A stretch of 11,707 bases of DNA from Flavipsychrobacter sp. (GCA_021156265.1 JAJNBR010000117.1:1-11707), one strand, 5' to 3'; shown: positions 1 through 7,770, counted from the first letter of the stretch. Notes: a model not told the origin generated them from the sequence alone. A program made the numbers and translations.

Positions 1-1
1 T

Positions 2-907
2 GTAGGCGTTTTAATGCTGTGTGCTTTGCTGGAGTTTGTAGCGCTGCTGTTGTATGTGGTGCGCAGGGCTGATTTCAGTTTCCGGTTTAAAACACTGGCT
101 TACAAAAAGCTTATCCGGGAGTCATTGCCCCAATATATCTCTGTAATATTTGACTCCAGCCTTTCGCGTATGGATTGGGTACTGTTGGGTATGCTGAGTA
201 CGGCTGCAATGACGGCAGATTATGCTGTAGCATCGAGGGCCTTCGAGGTAGCGCGGCTGCCATTGGCCATCATTGCGCCCATACTCCTCAGCCAGTTTGC
301 TCGGATGCTAGCCAGCAACAAGCTAAGCGACGACAAACAGGCAATGGTGAAGCAACTTTTCACTATTGAAATGTTCATTGCTATGTTCATTCCGCTGACA
401 GGAAATATCCTATGGGCTCCCGTGCTTGATTCCTTTTTCGATGGTAAATATGGAACAGTGAACGCTACCGAATTTTTGCTGTTGTCCATTTGTATACCGC
501 TGCAGTTTGGCATCAACCTGTTGTGGACCCTTAGCTTTTCGGGAAGAAGATATAAGCAAATATCCAGCATCACGATCTACAGCGCTATTACCAATATCGT
601 GATCAGCCTGGTACTAATACCTAAGCTGGGAAGCCTCGGCGCAGCAATCTCGTTTCTTACTACCTCTGTTCTCCAGCTAATAGGACATTTCTTCCTTGTG
701 CGTAAAAACCTGATGACTACACCTGTGCACACGTTTGTCCTTTTCCTGATTGTTGCGGCAGTGAGTTATGTTGCGGCAATATATATAACTGATTCGATCG
801 TGGGACAAGTGCTTATCTCAACAGTGTTGTATATTGTTTTGTCGCTGGTGTTCCGGTTGGTTCGTAAAGAGCACCTGCAGACCTTAAAACTATTTACCGG
901 CCGATGA
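2..907 (+). CDS. Wzx-type polysaccharide flippase, C-terminal part (5' truncated by window edge)
   Basis: The frame is open from base 2 to the TGA at 905-907, so the gene begins upstream of the window; the ATG at 14 is internal. About 301 residues are visible. They are dominated by hydrophobic helices (roughly 7-8 segments, the last pair near the C terminus) separated by short basic loops, the pattern of the polysaccharide biosynthesis/MATE-like (MOP) flippases, which are usually 420-500 residues. Such proteins move undecaprenyl-linked oligosaccharide units across the inner membrane. The identification rests on this topology and on the context: its stop overlaps the ATG of a glycosyltransferase by four bases (ATGA), and a Wzy-like protein and three more glycosyltransferases follow. 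No catalytic motif is expected in this family. Polysaccharide flippase is a confident call; the exact substrate cannot be seen. Confidence 0.85.
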   Translation, partial: VGVLMLCALLEFVALLLYVVRRADFSFRFKTLAYKKLIRESLPQYISVIFDSSLSRMDWVLLGMLSTAAMTADYAVASRAFEVARLPLAIIAPILLSQFARMLASNKLSDDKQAMVKQLFTIEMFIAMFIPLTGNILWAPVLDSFFDGKYGTVNATEFLLLSICIPLQFGINLLWTLSFSGRRYKQISSITIYSAITNIVISLVLIPKLGSLGAAISFLTTSVLQLIGHFFLVRKNLMTTPVHTFVLFLIVAAVSYVAAIYITDSIVGQVLISTVLYIVLSLVFRLVRKEHLQTLKLFTGR

Positions 908-2106
908 ACATTCTTTATATCTGCGATGAATATCCACCCGGTCGCCACGGGGGCATAGGGACTGCAGTGCAGTTACTTGCCCGTCAAATGGCTAAGCTGG
1001 GACATAAAGTCGTGGTAGCCGGCTATTACGACTGGGGCTACAAAGGCCTGGACCATTTTGTAGATAACGGAGTAGAGGTCTATCGTTTCAGGCGCAGGCT
1101 GAGCTCGGGTTTTTTTGGTAAGACCAATGCGCTGAGCACGCGCATGGCTTACAAAGTTCTAAAAGCTTCGGGTGTTTTTCAGTGGGATATCAATATCAGC
1201 CTGAAACGGTATCATCATTTCCTGGAAGAAATCATAGTAAAACATGCAATAGATATAGCCGAGGTGCCCGACTACCACGACTATATGCGTTTTTGTACCG
1301 TGTACACGCCCTTCCCGGAATTGTCCGTACCTACCGTGGTGCGGCTGCATGGCTCAATCACCTATTTTTCGCGAGAGGCGGGTACCAATCCTCCTTCATT
1401 TATTAAGCAAATGGAGCGCGACCTCTTATTGCGGGCAACCGGGATTTTCAGTGTCAGTAAATACACGGCCGTCAAAACAGCTGAATACCTCGAACTGCAA
1501 AAAGATATCGACGTGATCTACAACGGTATTGATACAGCCGCGGTGTCCAGGCCAGTGGCTAAGCAACCGGGCAACGTGGTCTTTACCGGCTCGCTGGCGC
1601 ATAAGAAAGGTATCTATCAACTGATGCAGGCATGGAATACCGTACACAAACAAATGCCCGAAGCTGAGCTGGATGTTTACGGCAAAGGACCGGTAAAAAA
1701 GATAAAGCGGTTTCTGACCCGCGATGCCAAAAGCAGCGTACGCTTTAACGGGCATGTAAGCAGGCAGGAACTGATGGAGGCGCTGGCCAGGGCTAACGTG
1801 GCCATTTTCCCATCCTTTGCGGAAACCTTTGGTCTGGCGGCGCTGGAAGCAATGGCTTGCAATACCGCGGTCATTTTTACCACACGCACCTCCGGACCTG
1901 AGATCATAGAAGACGGGAAAGATGGTTTCCTTGTTGACCCCGCGAATATTACAGATATCGCCAATAAGCTCTGTATTCTGTTAAAAAACGAAGACCTTTG
2001 CAACCAATTGGCTGGAAATGGTCAGCGAAAAGCACGCGAGCAATTCGACATTGCGCTGATCGCTGAACAGCACCAGAATTATTATAACCGTTTTATAACC
2101 GCGTAA
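904..2106 (+). CDS. Glycosyltransferase family 4 (GT-B fold)
   Basis: A 400-residue GT-B glycosyltransferase, a normal length for GT4. The N-terminal acceptor domain begins with a short strand and a glycine-rich loop (residues 10-19, PPGRHGGIGT), typical of GT4 enzymes. The C-terminal nucleotide-sugar domain starts near residue 225 (VVFTGSLAHKKG) and carries the E-x7-E signature at Glu307 and Glu315 (ETFGLAALE). In this family those residues bind the donor sugar and phosphate. It has no signal peptide and probably works at the cytoplasmic face of the inner membrane, adding one sugar to a lipid-linked glycan. The ATG at 904 overlaps the flippase stop, which supports this start and suggests translational coupling. 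The sugar donor and linkage cannot be deduced from sequence alone. Confidence 0.9.
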   Translation: MNILYICDEYPPGRHGGIGTAVQLLARQMAKLGHKVVVAGYYDWGYKGLDHFVDNGVEVYRFRRRLSSGFFGKTNALSTRMAYKVLKASGVFQWDINISLKRYHHFLEEIIVKHAIDIAEVPDYHDYMRFCTVYTPFPELSVPTVVRLHGSITYFSREAGTNPPSFIKQMERDLLLRATGIFSVSKYTAVKTAEYLELQKDIDVIYNGIDTAAVSRPVAKQPGNVVFTGSLAHKKGIYQLMQAWNTVHKQMPEAELDVYGKGPVKKIKRFLTRDAKSSVRFNGHVSRQELMEALARANVAIFPSFAETFGLAALEAMACNTAVIFTTRTSGPEIIEDGKDGFLVDPANITDIANKLCILLKNEDLCNQLAGNGQRKAREQFDIALIAEQHQNYYNRFITA

Positions 2107-2120
2107 ACAGCTTATCGTTT

Positions 2121-3689
2121 TTGTCAGGCAGCATAGATAACAGGCAACAAACATGGGGCAGGATAGACTGGGTATTTTTTATCTTTTTATTCCTGTTCAC
2201 CAACCAGGCTGTGCTCAGCTATAAGGTGGCAGGACTTGTATTTATTTACCTCGCACGTCCCAATTTCAAATTCGGGTTATCGAAAGACCGCCTTCCGAAG
2301 TTTTATCTCTATATCATACTACTTGCTGCAATCAACCTGCTGGTGCATGTGCGCGAGTTTACCGGTCCCTACCTGGCGGCATTCACTGTAGGGAACCTGC
2401 TGTGGCTGTTTGCTTTTTTAGGATATCACCAGCTGAAGTTGCACGTAGAACGTTATGGGCCGCATGGCGTATACCGCACGCTGAAAGTATTTACTGTGGC
2501 CAACGTGCTGTTCAGTTTCTGGCAGCTTGGCCAGATCATTTTCAAAACAGGCAAGATCAATCCTTACAGTGGGTTACCATTCCCTTATGGTATGTCTACC
2601 GGCGATAACATCTTCGGCTTCTTTATGCAGAACTCTTACTACAACATGATGGTAAGCGCAATGCTGGCGGTCTATTTCATTTTTAGGCGCGATCTGCTGT
2701 TTTCCGTATTGTCTGCCATTACCCTGATGCTGGTGTTTGGCAATATCGGTACCATCGTCTTTGTAGCGGCGGCAGCTGTTTTGCTGTTCACAGGTTTGCT
2801 GAATGAGTGGACAGATTATAAGAATGACTGGCTGAGGCGCCTTTCGCCCCCCGGCAATTATAAACTGTATATCCCGGTTATGCTGCTTTTTATGGGTGTG
2901 AGTTACGCCTCGCTGTCGCCGGAAAATTTTAAATACGCCGTGGGCAAATTGCAGGATAAGGTATTTGCATTGAAGACCACTGAAAAGAACAATTTCCGGT
3001 CCATGATAGCTGCCGACTATCCCGATACAGCTGTATATAATCCATTTGCGCCCGATGCGCCGGAGATCACGGAAAAGATCGCGAAGACCGAGGTAACCCT
3101 GAAAGACCTGGAAAGCCAGGCGGAAACCGTGCCGGATGATAAAAAACTGGAAGCAAAAAAGAAGGTAACAAAAGACTATATACACCGCTTTAAAGGCAAA
3201 TCGCTGGCGATGGTAGAAGCATTCACCTACATTCGCTCGTCGCCGCAGGCGTTGATGCTGGGAGCAGGTACTGCACGGTTCTCATCGCTTACAGCGCAAA
3301 AAATGGCCGGCTTTGATTCGAGCCGCCTGTTTATGACCGTGCTCCCGCAGTACAAGTCGCCAATGTATGAAGAAAACCATATGCTCATCATACAGGGCCG
3401 AAAAGAAGCTGACAGCAAATATTTCTCGAACGCTAACTGGCCGGATAGTTTTTTTGCGCAGCTGATAAGTGAGTACGGACTGCTGGGTGTCATCGTGTTC
3501 CTTGCGTTTTACGTATACTATTTTGTGAAGCGAAGAAAAGCCTGGACCTATGGTTTCTGGCTGTTCCTGATGGTGATACCGTTTGCACACATGACCTACC
3601 TGTTTGAGCCACTCTGCGTGATGGTGTTTTTTGAACTGCTGATGGAAGCTGACATAAAAGAAAACGAGTTAAACTTGCAAAGCGAATGA
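2121..3689 (+). CDS. O-antigen polymerase/ligase-like (Wzy/WaaL-type) membrane protein
   Basis: A 522-residue polytopic membrane protein. Hydrophobic helices cover roughly residues 15-45, 60-75, 84-102, 122-142, 165-188, 192-226 and 250-264. A soluble stretch of about 180 residues follows (about 265-445), then C-terminal helices around 446-468 and 476-508. A large outer loop before the last helices, with a GAGTARF segment (381-387) inside it and an SEYGLLG segment (450-456) leading into a helix, is characteristic of O-antigen polymerases and ligases. In these families the loop carries the transfer chemistry at the periplasmic face. The start is taken as TTG at 2121: the frame opens only at 2088 after a stop, holds no ATG before Met158, and starting there would delete the first helices. 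It lies 14 bases after the GT4 stop. Polymerase versus ligase cannot be decided here. Confidence 0.8.
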   Translation: MSGSIDNRQQTWGRIDWVFFIFLFLFTNQAVLSYKVAGLVFIYLARPNFKFGLSKDRLPKFYLYIILLAAINLLVHVREFTGPYLAAFTVGNLLWLFAFLGYHQLKLHVERYGPHGVYRTLKVFTVANVLFSFWQLGQIIFKTGKINPYSGLPFPYGMSTGDNIFGFFMQNSYYNMMVSAMLAVYFIFRRDLLFSVLSAITLMLVFGNIGTIVFVAAAAVLLFTGLLNEWTDYKNDWLRRLSPPGNYKLYIPVMLLFMGVSYASLSPENFKYAVGKLQDKVFALKTTEKNNFRSMIAADYPDTAVYNPFAPDAPEITEKIAKTEVTLKDLESQAETVPDDKKLEAKKKVTKDYIHRFKGKSLAMVEAFTYIRSSPQALMLGAGTARFSSLTAQKMAGFDSSRLFMTVLPQYKSPMYEENHMLIIQGRKEADSKYFSNANWPDSFFAQLISEYGLLGVIVFLAFYVYYFVKRRKAWTYGFWLFLMVIPFAHMTYLFEPLCVMVFFELLMEADIKENELNLQSE

Positions 3690-4645
3690 ACGGGAATGAA
3701 CATCCATTGGTAACCGTGCTGATGCCTGCCTATAATGCGGGCCCGTATATTGGTGAGGCTATAGACAGTGTGCTGCAGCAAACCTATCGCGATTTTGAGT
3801 TGCTGGTCATCAACGACGGATCGAAGGATGATACAGCAAAGATATTGGAGTCGTATACAGATCCGCGTATGAAAGTGGTGCACCAGGAAAATATGGGTTT
3901 GGTGCGCACGCTGAACAAAGGCCTCGCAATTGCCAAAGGTGAATTCATCGCCCGGTTTGATGCAGATGATGTTTGTTACCCCGAACGGCTGGAAGAGCAA
4001 ATGGCATTCCTGCAAGCTCATCCCGATTACGTGGCTATAAGCAGCGAGGCTGATTATATGGATGAAGCCGGCAATTTCATTTTTACTTACAAATTCAAAT
4101 ATTACGAAGACGACGAGATCAGGGCTGCAGGTTTTAAGCTATGCCCGGTCATTCACTCAGCGGTTACTTTCAGAAAGCAGGCTGTGCTGGATGCGGGTGG
4201 ATACGACCCGAATGCGATAACGTTTGAAGATCATCTTTTGTGGAGAAATCTTGCCCAACATGGCAAGATGAAGAACGTGCGCAAGTCACACATCAAAGTG
4301 CGCTTTAATCCTGACTCCGTAACGATAGACGAGAAATGGCGCGGCAAAGAATTTCTTGACCTGAAAGCACGCTCTATTCAGCAAGGTTTTGTTACTGATG
4401 AAGATGCTGCCTTACTCAAAGAAATACTCAGGAAGCAAAACTTTGCTGAATATAAAAAAGCGGCATACTATAGCATGATGGGTAAGAAATTTTTGTGGAA
4501 CCAGCATAACGCCACACAGGCGCGTGCCCACCTGGTGACCGCAATAAAAGCACAGCCGCAAAAGCTGGAGCCCTATTTTTTGTTCGCATTATCATTTTTA
4601 CCGGCATCGGTGCTTGATATAATGTATAAAAAACTGAAAGGGTAA
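3686..4645 (+). CDS. Glycosyltransferase family 2 (GT-A fold)
   Basis: A 319-residue inverting GT2 enzyme. The fold begins at residue 8 with the typical VTVLMPAYNAG strand-loop, followed by the nucleotide-binding NDGS at 43-46. The metal-binding DxD is in FDADD (Asp92-Ala93-Asp94), and the probable catalytic base is Asp181 in the FEDHLLW segment (179-185). The last 80 residues are helical and basic, without clear transmembrane segments, so the enzyme is probably cytoplasmic or peripheral at the inner membrane. It would add one sugar from a nucleotide donor to the lipid-linked repeat. Its ATG overlaps the stop of the Wzy-like gene (ATGA) and its own TAA shares one base with the next ATG, placing it inside the polysaccharide operon. 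Donor and linkage are unknown. Confidence 0.92.
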   Translation: MNGNEHPLVTVLMPAYNAGPYIGEAIDSVLQQTYRDFELLVINDGSKDDTAKILESYTDPRMKVVHQENMGLVRTLNKGLAIAKGEFIARFDADDVCYPERLEEQMAFLQAHPDYVAISSEADYMDEAGNFIFTYKFKYYEDDEIRAAGFKLCPVIHSAVTFRKQAVLDAGGYDPNAITFEDHLLWRNLAQHGKMKNVRKSHIKVRFNPDSVTIDEKWRGKEFLDLKARSIQQGFVTDEDAALLKEILRKQNFAEYKKAAYYSMMGKKFLWNQHNATQARAHLVTAIKAQPQKLEPYFLFALSFLPASVLDIMYKKLKG

Positions 4646-5733
4646 TGCCGGTAAAAGTTGCTTTCATATCCAGGGCTACCCTGTTTAGTGCACCGGGTGG
4701 CGATACCCGGCAAATGGAGATGACCGCAAAATACCTGCGCAAACTAGGCGTAGAAGTGAAGATATTTTTAACCAGCGAGAAGATCGATTATCGCCCTTAT
4801 GATCTCATTCATTTTTTCAACATTACACGGCCCGCAGATATTATCCGGCATATCCGGCTGGCAAAAAAGCCCTATGTAGTGTCTACTATTTTTGTTCAGC
4901 CCGACAGGATCAATGAAGACAGAAAGGGATTTCTGTTCAGAACGATAAGCCACATCTTTTCTGTGGATGGTTTGGCTTACCTGAAGACGGTGGCGCGCTG
5001 GCTGAAGAATGGTGAGAAGATCATCAGCAAACGGTATTTATGGATGGGTCAGCGCCGGTCTATAGAATGGATAGTGAACAACGCTGAATTCCTGTTGCCC
5101 AACTCCGAGAGCGAGATCCGCCGTTTTTTCGCGCAATATGTGGTCAACGTTCCCTATCATGTAGTACCGAACGGAATAGATACGGAAATTACAAGCAGGC
5201 AGTTTGCGCCGCTCGAAGAATATAAAAATGCCATCATTTGCCTGGCGCGCTTTGAGCCACTTAAAAACCAGCTGAACCTCATCAGGGCGCTCAACAATAG
5301 TCCTTACCAGGTATTCCTACACGGCAAGCCGTCGCCTAATAACCATGCGTACTACGATCAATGTAAACATGAGGCTGCCCCGAATATTCATATAAAGGAC
5401 TGGCTGAATGGCGATGAGCTGTACCGGGTGTATGCCAGCGCAAAAGTGCACATGCTTCCCAGCCATTTTGAAACGACAGGATTGTCGTCGCTGGAGGCAG
5501 CTGTAATGGGTTGCAATATTGTAGTGGCCGACAGGGGTGATACCCGTGATTATTTTAAGGATGATGCATGGTATGCTGAACCTGATGATATACAATCTAT
5601 AAGGAAGGCAGCCGACGAAGCATGGGAAGCGCCATATGATGAATCGTTCAGAGCGAGGATACTACGGGATTACACGTGGCAAAGAGCTGCGGAAGAAACT
5701 TTAAAAGCGTATACGCAGGTGTTAAAACTTTAA
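4645..5733 (+). CDS. Glycosyltransferase family 4 (second GT-B enzyme)
   Basis: A 362-residue GT-B glycosyltransferase. The N terminus has the donor-side strand and glycine-rich loop (SAPGGDTRQ, 15-23). The linker before the C-terminal domain reads VPNGID (174-179), a phrase common in GT4 proteins, and the E-x7-E signature is at Glu276 and Glu284 (ETTGLSSLE). The N-terminal domain has an Asp/Tyr-rich DYRPYDLIHFFNI stretch (48-60) of the kind that forms the acceptor cleft in this family. No signal peptide is seen, so a cytoplasmic-face enzyme is likely. The start at 4645 forms a TAATG overlap with the preceding GT2 gene, arguing for coupled translation. It has little residue-level resemblance to the GT4 at 904-2106 outside the core motifs, so it probably adds a different sugar or makes a different linkage. 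Confidence 0.88.
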   Translation: MPVKVAFISRATLFSAPGGDTRQMEMTAKYLRKLGVEVKIFLTSEKIDYRPYDLIHFFNITRPADIIRHIRLAKKPYVVSTIFVQPDRINEDRKGFLFRTISHIFSVDGLAYLKTVARWLKNGEKIISKRYLWMGQRRSIEWIVNNAEFLLPNSESEIRRFFAQYVVNVPYHVVPNGIDTEITSRQFAPLEEYKNAIICLARFEPLKNQLNLIRALNNSPYQVFLHGKPSPNNHAYYDQCKHEAAPNIHIKDWLNGDELYRVYASAKVHMLPSHFETTGLSSLEAAVMGCNIVVADRGDTRDYFKDDAWYAEPDDIQSIRKAADEAWEAPYDESFRARILRDYTWQRAAEETLKAYTQVLKL

Positions 5734-5735
5734 TG

Positions 5736-5743
5736 TTCCTTTG
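5736..5743 (+). promoter_or_regulatory. Possible Bacteroidota -7-like promoter element
   Basis: TTCCTTTG matches the Bacteroidota -7 consensus TAnnTTTG at all but one fixed position and lies 9 bases before the ATG of the DUF1972 glycosyltransferase. No TTTG-like -33 element is visible about 20 bases upstream, and a transcript starting here would have almost no leader. It may be an internal promoter or chance. Confidence 0.25.
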
Positions 5744-5752
5744 CAATCAAAT

Positions 5753-6877
5753 ATGAGCAAAACCATTAGTCTTAAGGTTGGCATATTAGGAACGCGTGGC
5801 ATACCAAACCGCTATGGCGGCTTTGAGCAATGTGCAGAGTACCTGGCAGCAGGCCTTGTTAGTAAAGGCCACCGCGTGTGGGTATACAATTCTCATGATC
5901 ACGAATACCAGGGAAAAGAATGGAACGGCGTAGAGATCATTCACTGCTACGACCCTGAACATAAAATAGGAACACCCGGACAATTTATTTATGACCTGAA
6001 CTGCATCAACGACGCCCGCAAGCGCAACTATGATGTATTGTTGCAGCTGGGCTACACCAGCAACAGCATATGGTACCGCCTGTGGCCCAAATACTGCAGC
6101 AACGTAGTAAATATGGACGGGCTGGAATGGAAGCGCAGTAAATACAGCCGCCAGGCACAAAAGTTTTTGCGCGTAGCAGAGAAATGGGCTGCACAGCGCG
6201 GCGATGTACTTATTGCAGATTCTGTAGGCATACAACAGTATCTCAAAGACACCTATCAAAAGGACTCTTTCTTTATTCCTTATGGCGCGGAGATATTTGA
6301 CAATCCACGCGCGGAAGTTTTATCGAAATACGGCATGCAGCCGTTTGGGTACGATATGCTGATAGCCCGTATGGAGCCCGAGAATAATATTGAGGCTATC
6401 ATCAGGGGGCATTCAGCAAGTGGTACAGACAAGCCTTTGCTGATAGTGGGAAAAACGACCAACGAGTTTGGCTCCTACCTATTGAAGAACTATGGTAAGA
6501 CGGCAGGTATTCATTTTCTCGGAGCCATTTATGATGCAGAGATCATCAACAACCTGCGGTATTATTCACGCTTGTATTTCCACGGGCACTCTGTAGGTGG
6601 CACTAACCCCTCGCTGCTGGAGGCAATGGGTTGTAACGCGCTAATCGTTGCACATGCTAACCCCTTCAACCAGGCCGTATTGGGCGACGATGCCTTTTAT
6701 TTTAACAACGAAGGCGACTTGTCGGAGATAATAAAGAATTTCACTTCCAGGCCTGTTTACGAATCAAAGATGACGAACAACATCGAGAAGATACGTACCA
6801 GGTATAACTGGCCGAATATAGTAGATGAGTACGAAGCGGTGCTGATAGAATCGGTGGGGCGCAGGAAAAAAATTTAA
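5753..6877 (+). CDS. DUF1972-type glycosyltransferase (GT4, rhamnosyltransferase-like)
   Basis: With the ATG at 5753 the product is 374 residues. The N-terminal half is a clear DUF1972 domain: GILGTRGIPNRYGGFE (10-25), then YNSHDH (45-50), LQLGYTSNSIW (98-108) and NMDGLEWKRSKYS (120-132). The C-terminal GT4 half has ARMEPENN (205-212) and HSVGGTNPSLLEAMG (279-293). The second Glu of E-x7-E is Glu290, but Gly occupies the first position (282), which from memory is usual in this subfamily. Characterised relatives include streptococcal beta-1,4-rhamnosyltransferases, so rhamnose transfer is plausible but inferred. An in-frame TTG at 5741 would add four residues; ATG is preferred because the domain starts directly after it. 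It closes the polysaccharide operon and is followed by a strong hairpin terminator. Confidence 0.9.
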   Translation: MSKTISLKVGILGTRGIPNRYGGFEQCAEYLAAGLVSKGHRVWVYNSHDHEYQGKEWNGVEIIHCYDPEHKIGTPGQFIYDLNCINDARKRNYDVLLQLGYTSNSIWYRLWPKYCSNVVNMDGLEWKRSKYSRQAQKFLRVAEKWAAQRGDVLIADSVGIQQYLKDTYQKDSFFIPYGAEIFDNPRAEVLSKYGMQPFGYDMLIARMEPENNIEAIIRGHSASGTDKPLLIVGKTTNEFGSYLLKNYGKTAGIHFLGAIYDAEIINNLRYYSRLYFHGHSVGGTNPSLLEAMGCNALIVAHANPFNQAVLGDDAFYFNNEGDLSEIIKNFTSRPVYESKMTNNIEKIRTRYNWPNIVDEYEAVLIESVGRRKKI

Positions 6878-6915
6878 AAAGATTAAGGCTACCGTTTGGT
6901 AGCCTTAATCTTTTT
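6876..6915. terminator. Bidirectional intrinsic terminator between converging genes
   Basis: A perfect 18-bp inverted repeat (AAAAAGATTAAGGCTACC at 6876-6893, complement at 6898-6915) encloses a 4-base GTTT loop. Each arm begins with five A and ends, on the other strand, in five T, so the structure gives a U-tract in both directions. It starts inside the TAA of the glycosyltransferase on the + strand and ends 7 bases from the stop of the enoyl-CoA hydratase on the - strand. It therefore ends both the polysaccharide operon and the catabolic unit. Confidence 0.9.
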
Positions 6916-6922
6916 ATCCTAG

Positions 6923-7696
6923 TTATTTTACCGCTTTTGCTTTGAATTTGTTGATCGCATTCCGCGTGAACTCGCTCAATACCAACCTGCCACTAACGGC
7001 AGCACGGTCTGACAGCAAGGTATCCCAATTCTCAGTGCCCTGCCAGAATACTTTTTTCAACGAAGCCATGGCGTCGGGGCTGCTGTGGGCCAGGCGTTCG
7101 GCCAGCGCTTTTATTGAGTCGTCCATTTCTTCTACGCTAACATGCAATTCAGCATAAAGGCCATGTTTTTTCGCCCACTCGGCGCTGCGCCATTCCGAGG
7201 CATCGATAGCCAGTTGTGAGAAAGAAGAGAGACCAATCTTGCGCTCAACAGCCGGGCCAACCACGAATGGGCCGATGCCTACTGCCAGCTCGCTCAGTTT
7301 CACCGCTGCATTCTCCGTGGCTATGGCGTAATCGACAGCCGATGCCAGGCCAACGCCACCACCTACAGCCTTGCCGTGTATACGGCCGATGATGAACTTA
7401 TGGCACTTGCGCATGGCGTTGATAACATTCGCGAAGCCGCTGAAGAACTTTTTGCCTTCTGCTTCACTGGAAATGGCTACCAGTTCGTCGAACGATGCAC
7501 CGGCGCAGAATGCGCGGTCACCTGCGCTGCGAAGGATGATCACCCGCACGCGCTCGTCTATGCCTATATCATTGATGGTTCTCGCCAGGTCGTTGAGGAT
7601 AGCGGCCGGCAATGAGTTACTTGACGGATGATAGAATTCGATAGTGGCAATACCGTGTTCGATTTCGCTACGCACGTAGCCTTCTGGATGCTGCAT
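6923..7696 (-). CDS. Enoyl-CoA hydratase/isomerase family protein (crotonase fold)
   Basis: A 257-residue crotonase-superfamily protein of standard length. The two oxyanion-hole segments are FCAGAS (63-68) and VGGGVGL (111-117), which bind the acyl-CoA thioester. Of the two glutamates used by classical hydratases, the second is present (Glu136 in LSELAVGIGP), while the first, normally within GGGxE, is replaced by Gly116. That arrangement resembles the LiuC/methylglutaconyl-CoA hydratase-like branch, recalled from memory, more than PaaF. It is cytoplasmic and acts on a CoA thioester. It lies just downstream of paaZ on the same strand, so a role in phenylacetate or branched-chain acid breakdown is plausible. 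A hairpin separates the two genes, so co-transcription is uncertain. The substrate is unproven. Confidence 0.88.
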   Translation of the reverse strand: MQHPEGYVRSEIEHGIATIEFYHPSSNSLPAAILNDLARTINDIGIDERVRVIILRSAGDRAFCAGASFDELVAISSEAEGKKFFSGFANVINAMRKCHKFIIGRIHGKAVGGGVGLASAVDYAIATENAAVKLSELAVGIGPFVVGPAVERKIGLSSFSQLAIDASEWRSAEWAKKHGLYAELHVSVEEMDDSIKALAERLAHSSPDAMASLKKVFWQGTENWDTLLSDRAAVSGRLVLSEFTRNAINKFKAKAVK

Positions 7697-7714
7697 GAAT
7701 CACTGTTTATCTTG

Positions 7715-7722
7715 CAAATATA
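7715..7722 (-). promoter_or_regulatory. Possible -7 promoter element for the enoyl-CoA hydratase gene
   Basis: Read on the - strand this is TATATTTG, an exact match to the Bacteroidota -7 consensus TAnnTTTG, 18 bases before the ATG at 7696. It directly abuts the hairpin at 7722-7746, which would occupy the spacer. No TTTG-type -33 box is evident. It could restart transcription after paaZ termination, or simply be the AT-rich tail of the terminator. Confidence 0.3.
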
Positions 7723-7749
7723 AAGCCCCTCGGTTAAAGGGGCTTTTTT
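7722..7749. terminator. Hairpin terminator between paaZ and the enoyl-CoA hydratase gene
   Basis: A 9-bp GC-rich stem, AAAGCCCCT at 7722-7730 pairing with AGGGGCTTT at 7738-7746, with a 7-base loop. On the + strand it is followed by a run of T to 7749. On the - strand, the direction of both flanking genes, the stem is followed by TTTATATTTG, a weaker U-tract. It begins about 20 bases after the paaZ stop and probably terminates or attenuates paaZ transcription. Confidence 0.7.
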
Positions 7750-7770
7750 AGATGTTAATTTTTCTTTCAA

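Noticed and set aside
2574..3185. Antisense 203-codon frame opposite the Wzy-like gene
   Set aside because: Composition is Cys/His/Gln-rich with no domain pattern, and it lies wholly inside a well-supported membrane protein gene.
5741..5752. TTG at 5741 as start of the DUF1972 glycosyltransferase
   Set aside because: An in-frame ATG lies four codons later, immediately before the domain, and overlaps an upstream stop in a way typical of this operon.
5786..6259. Antisense 157-codon frame opposite the DUF1972 glycosyltransferase
   Set aside because: It overlaps the most conserved motifs of the real gene and shows no recognisable motif itself.
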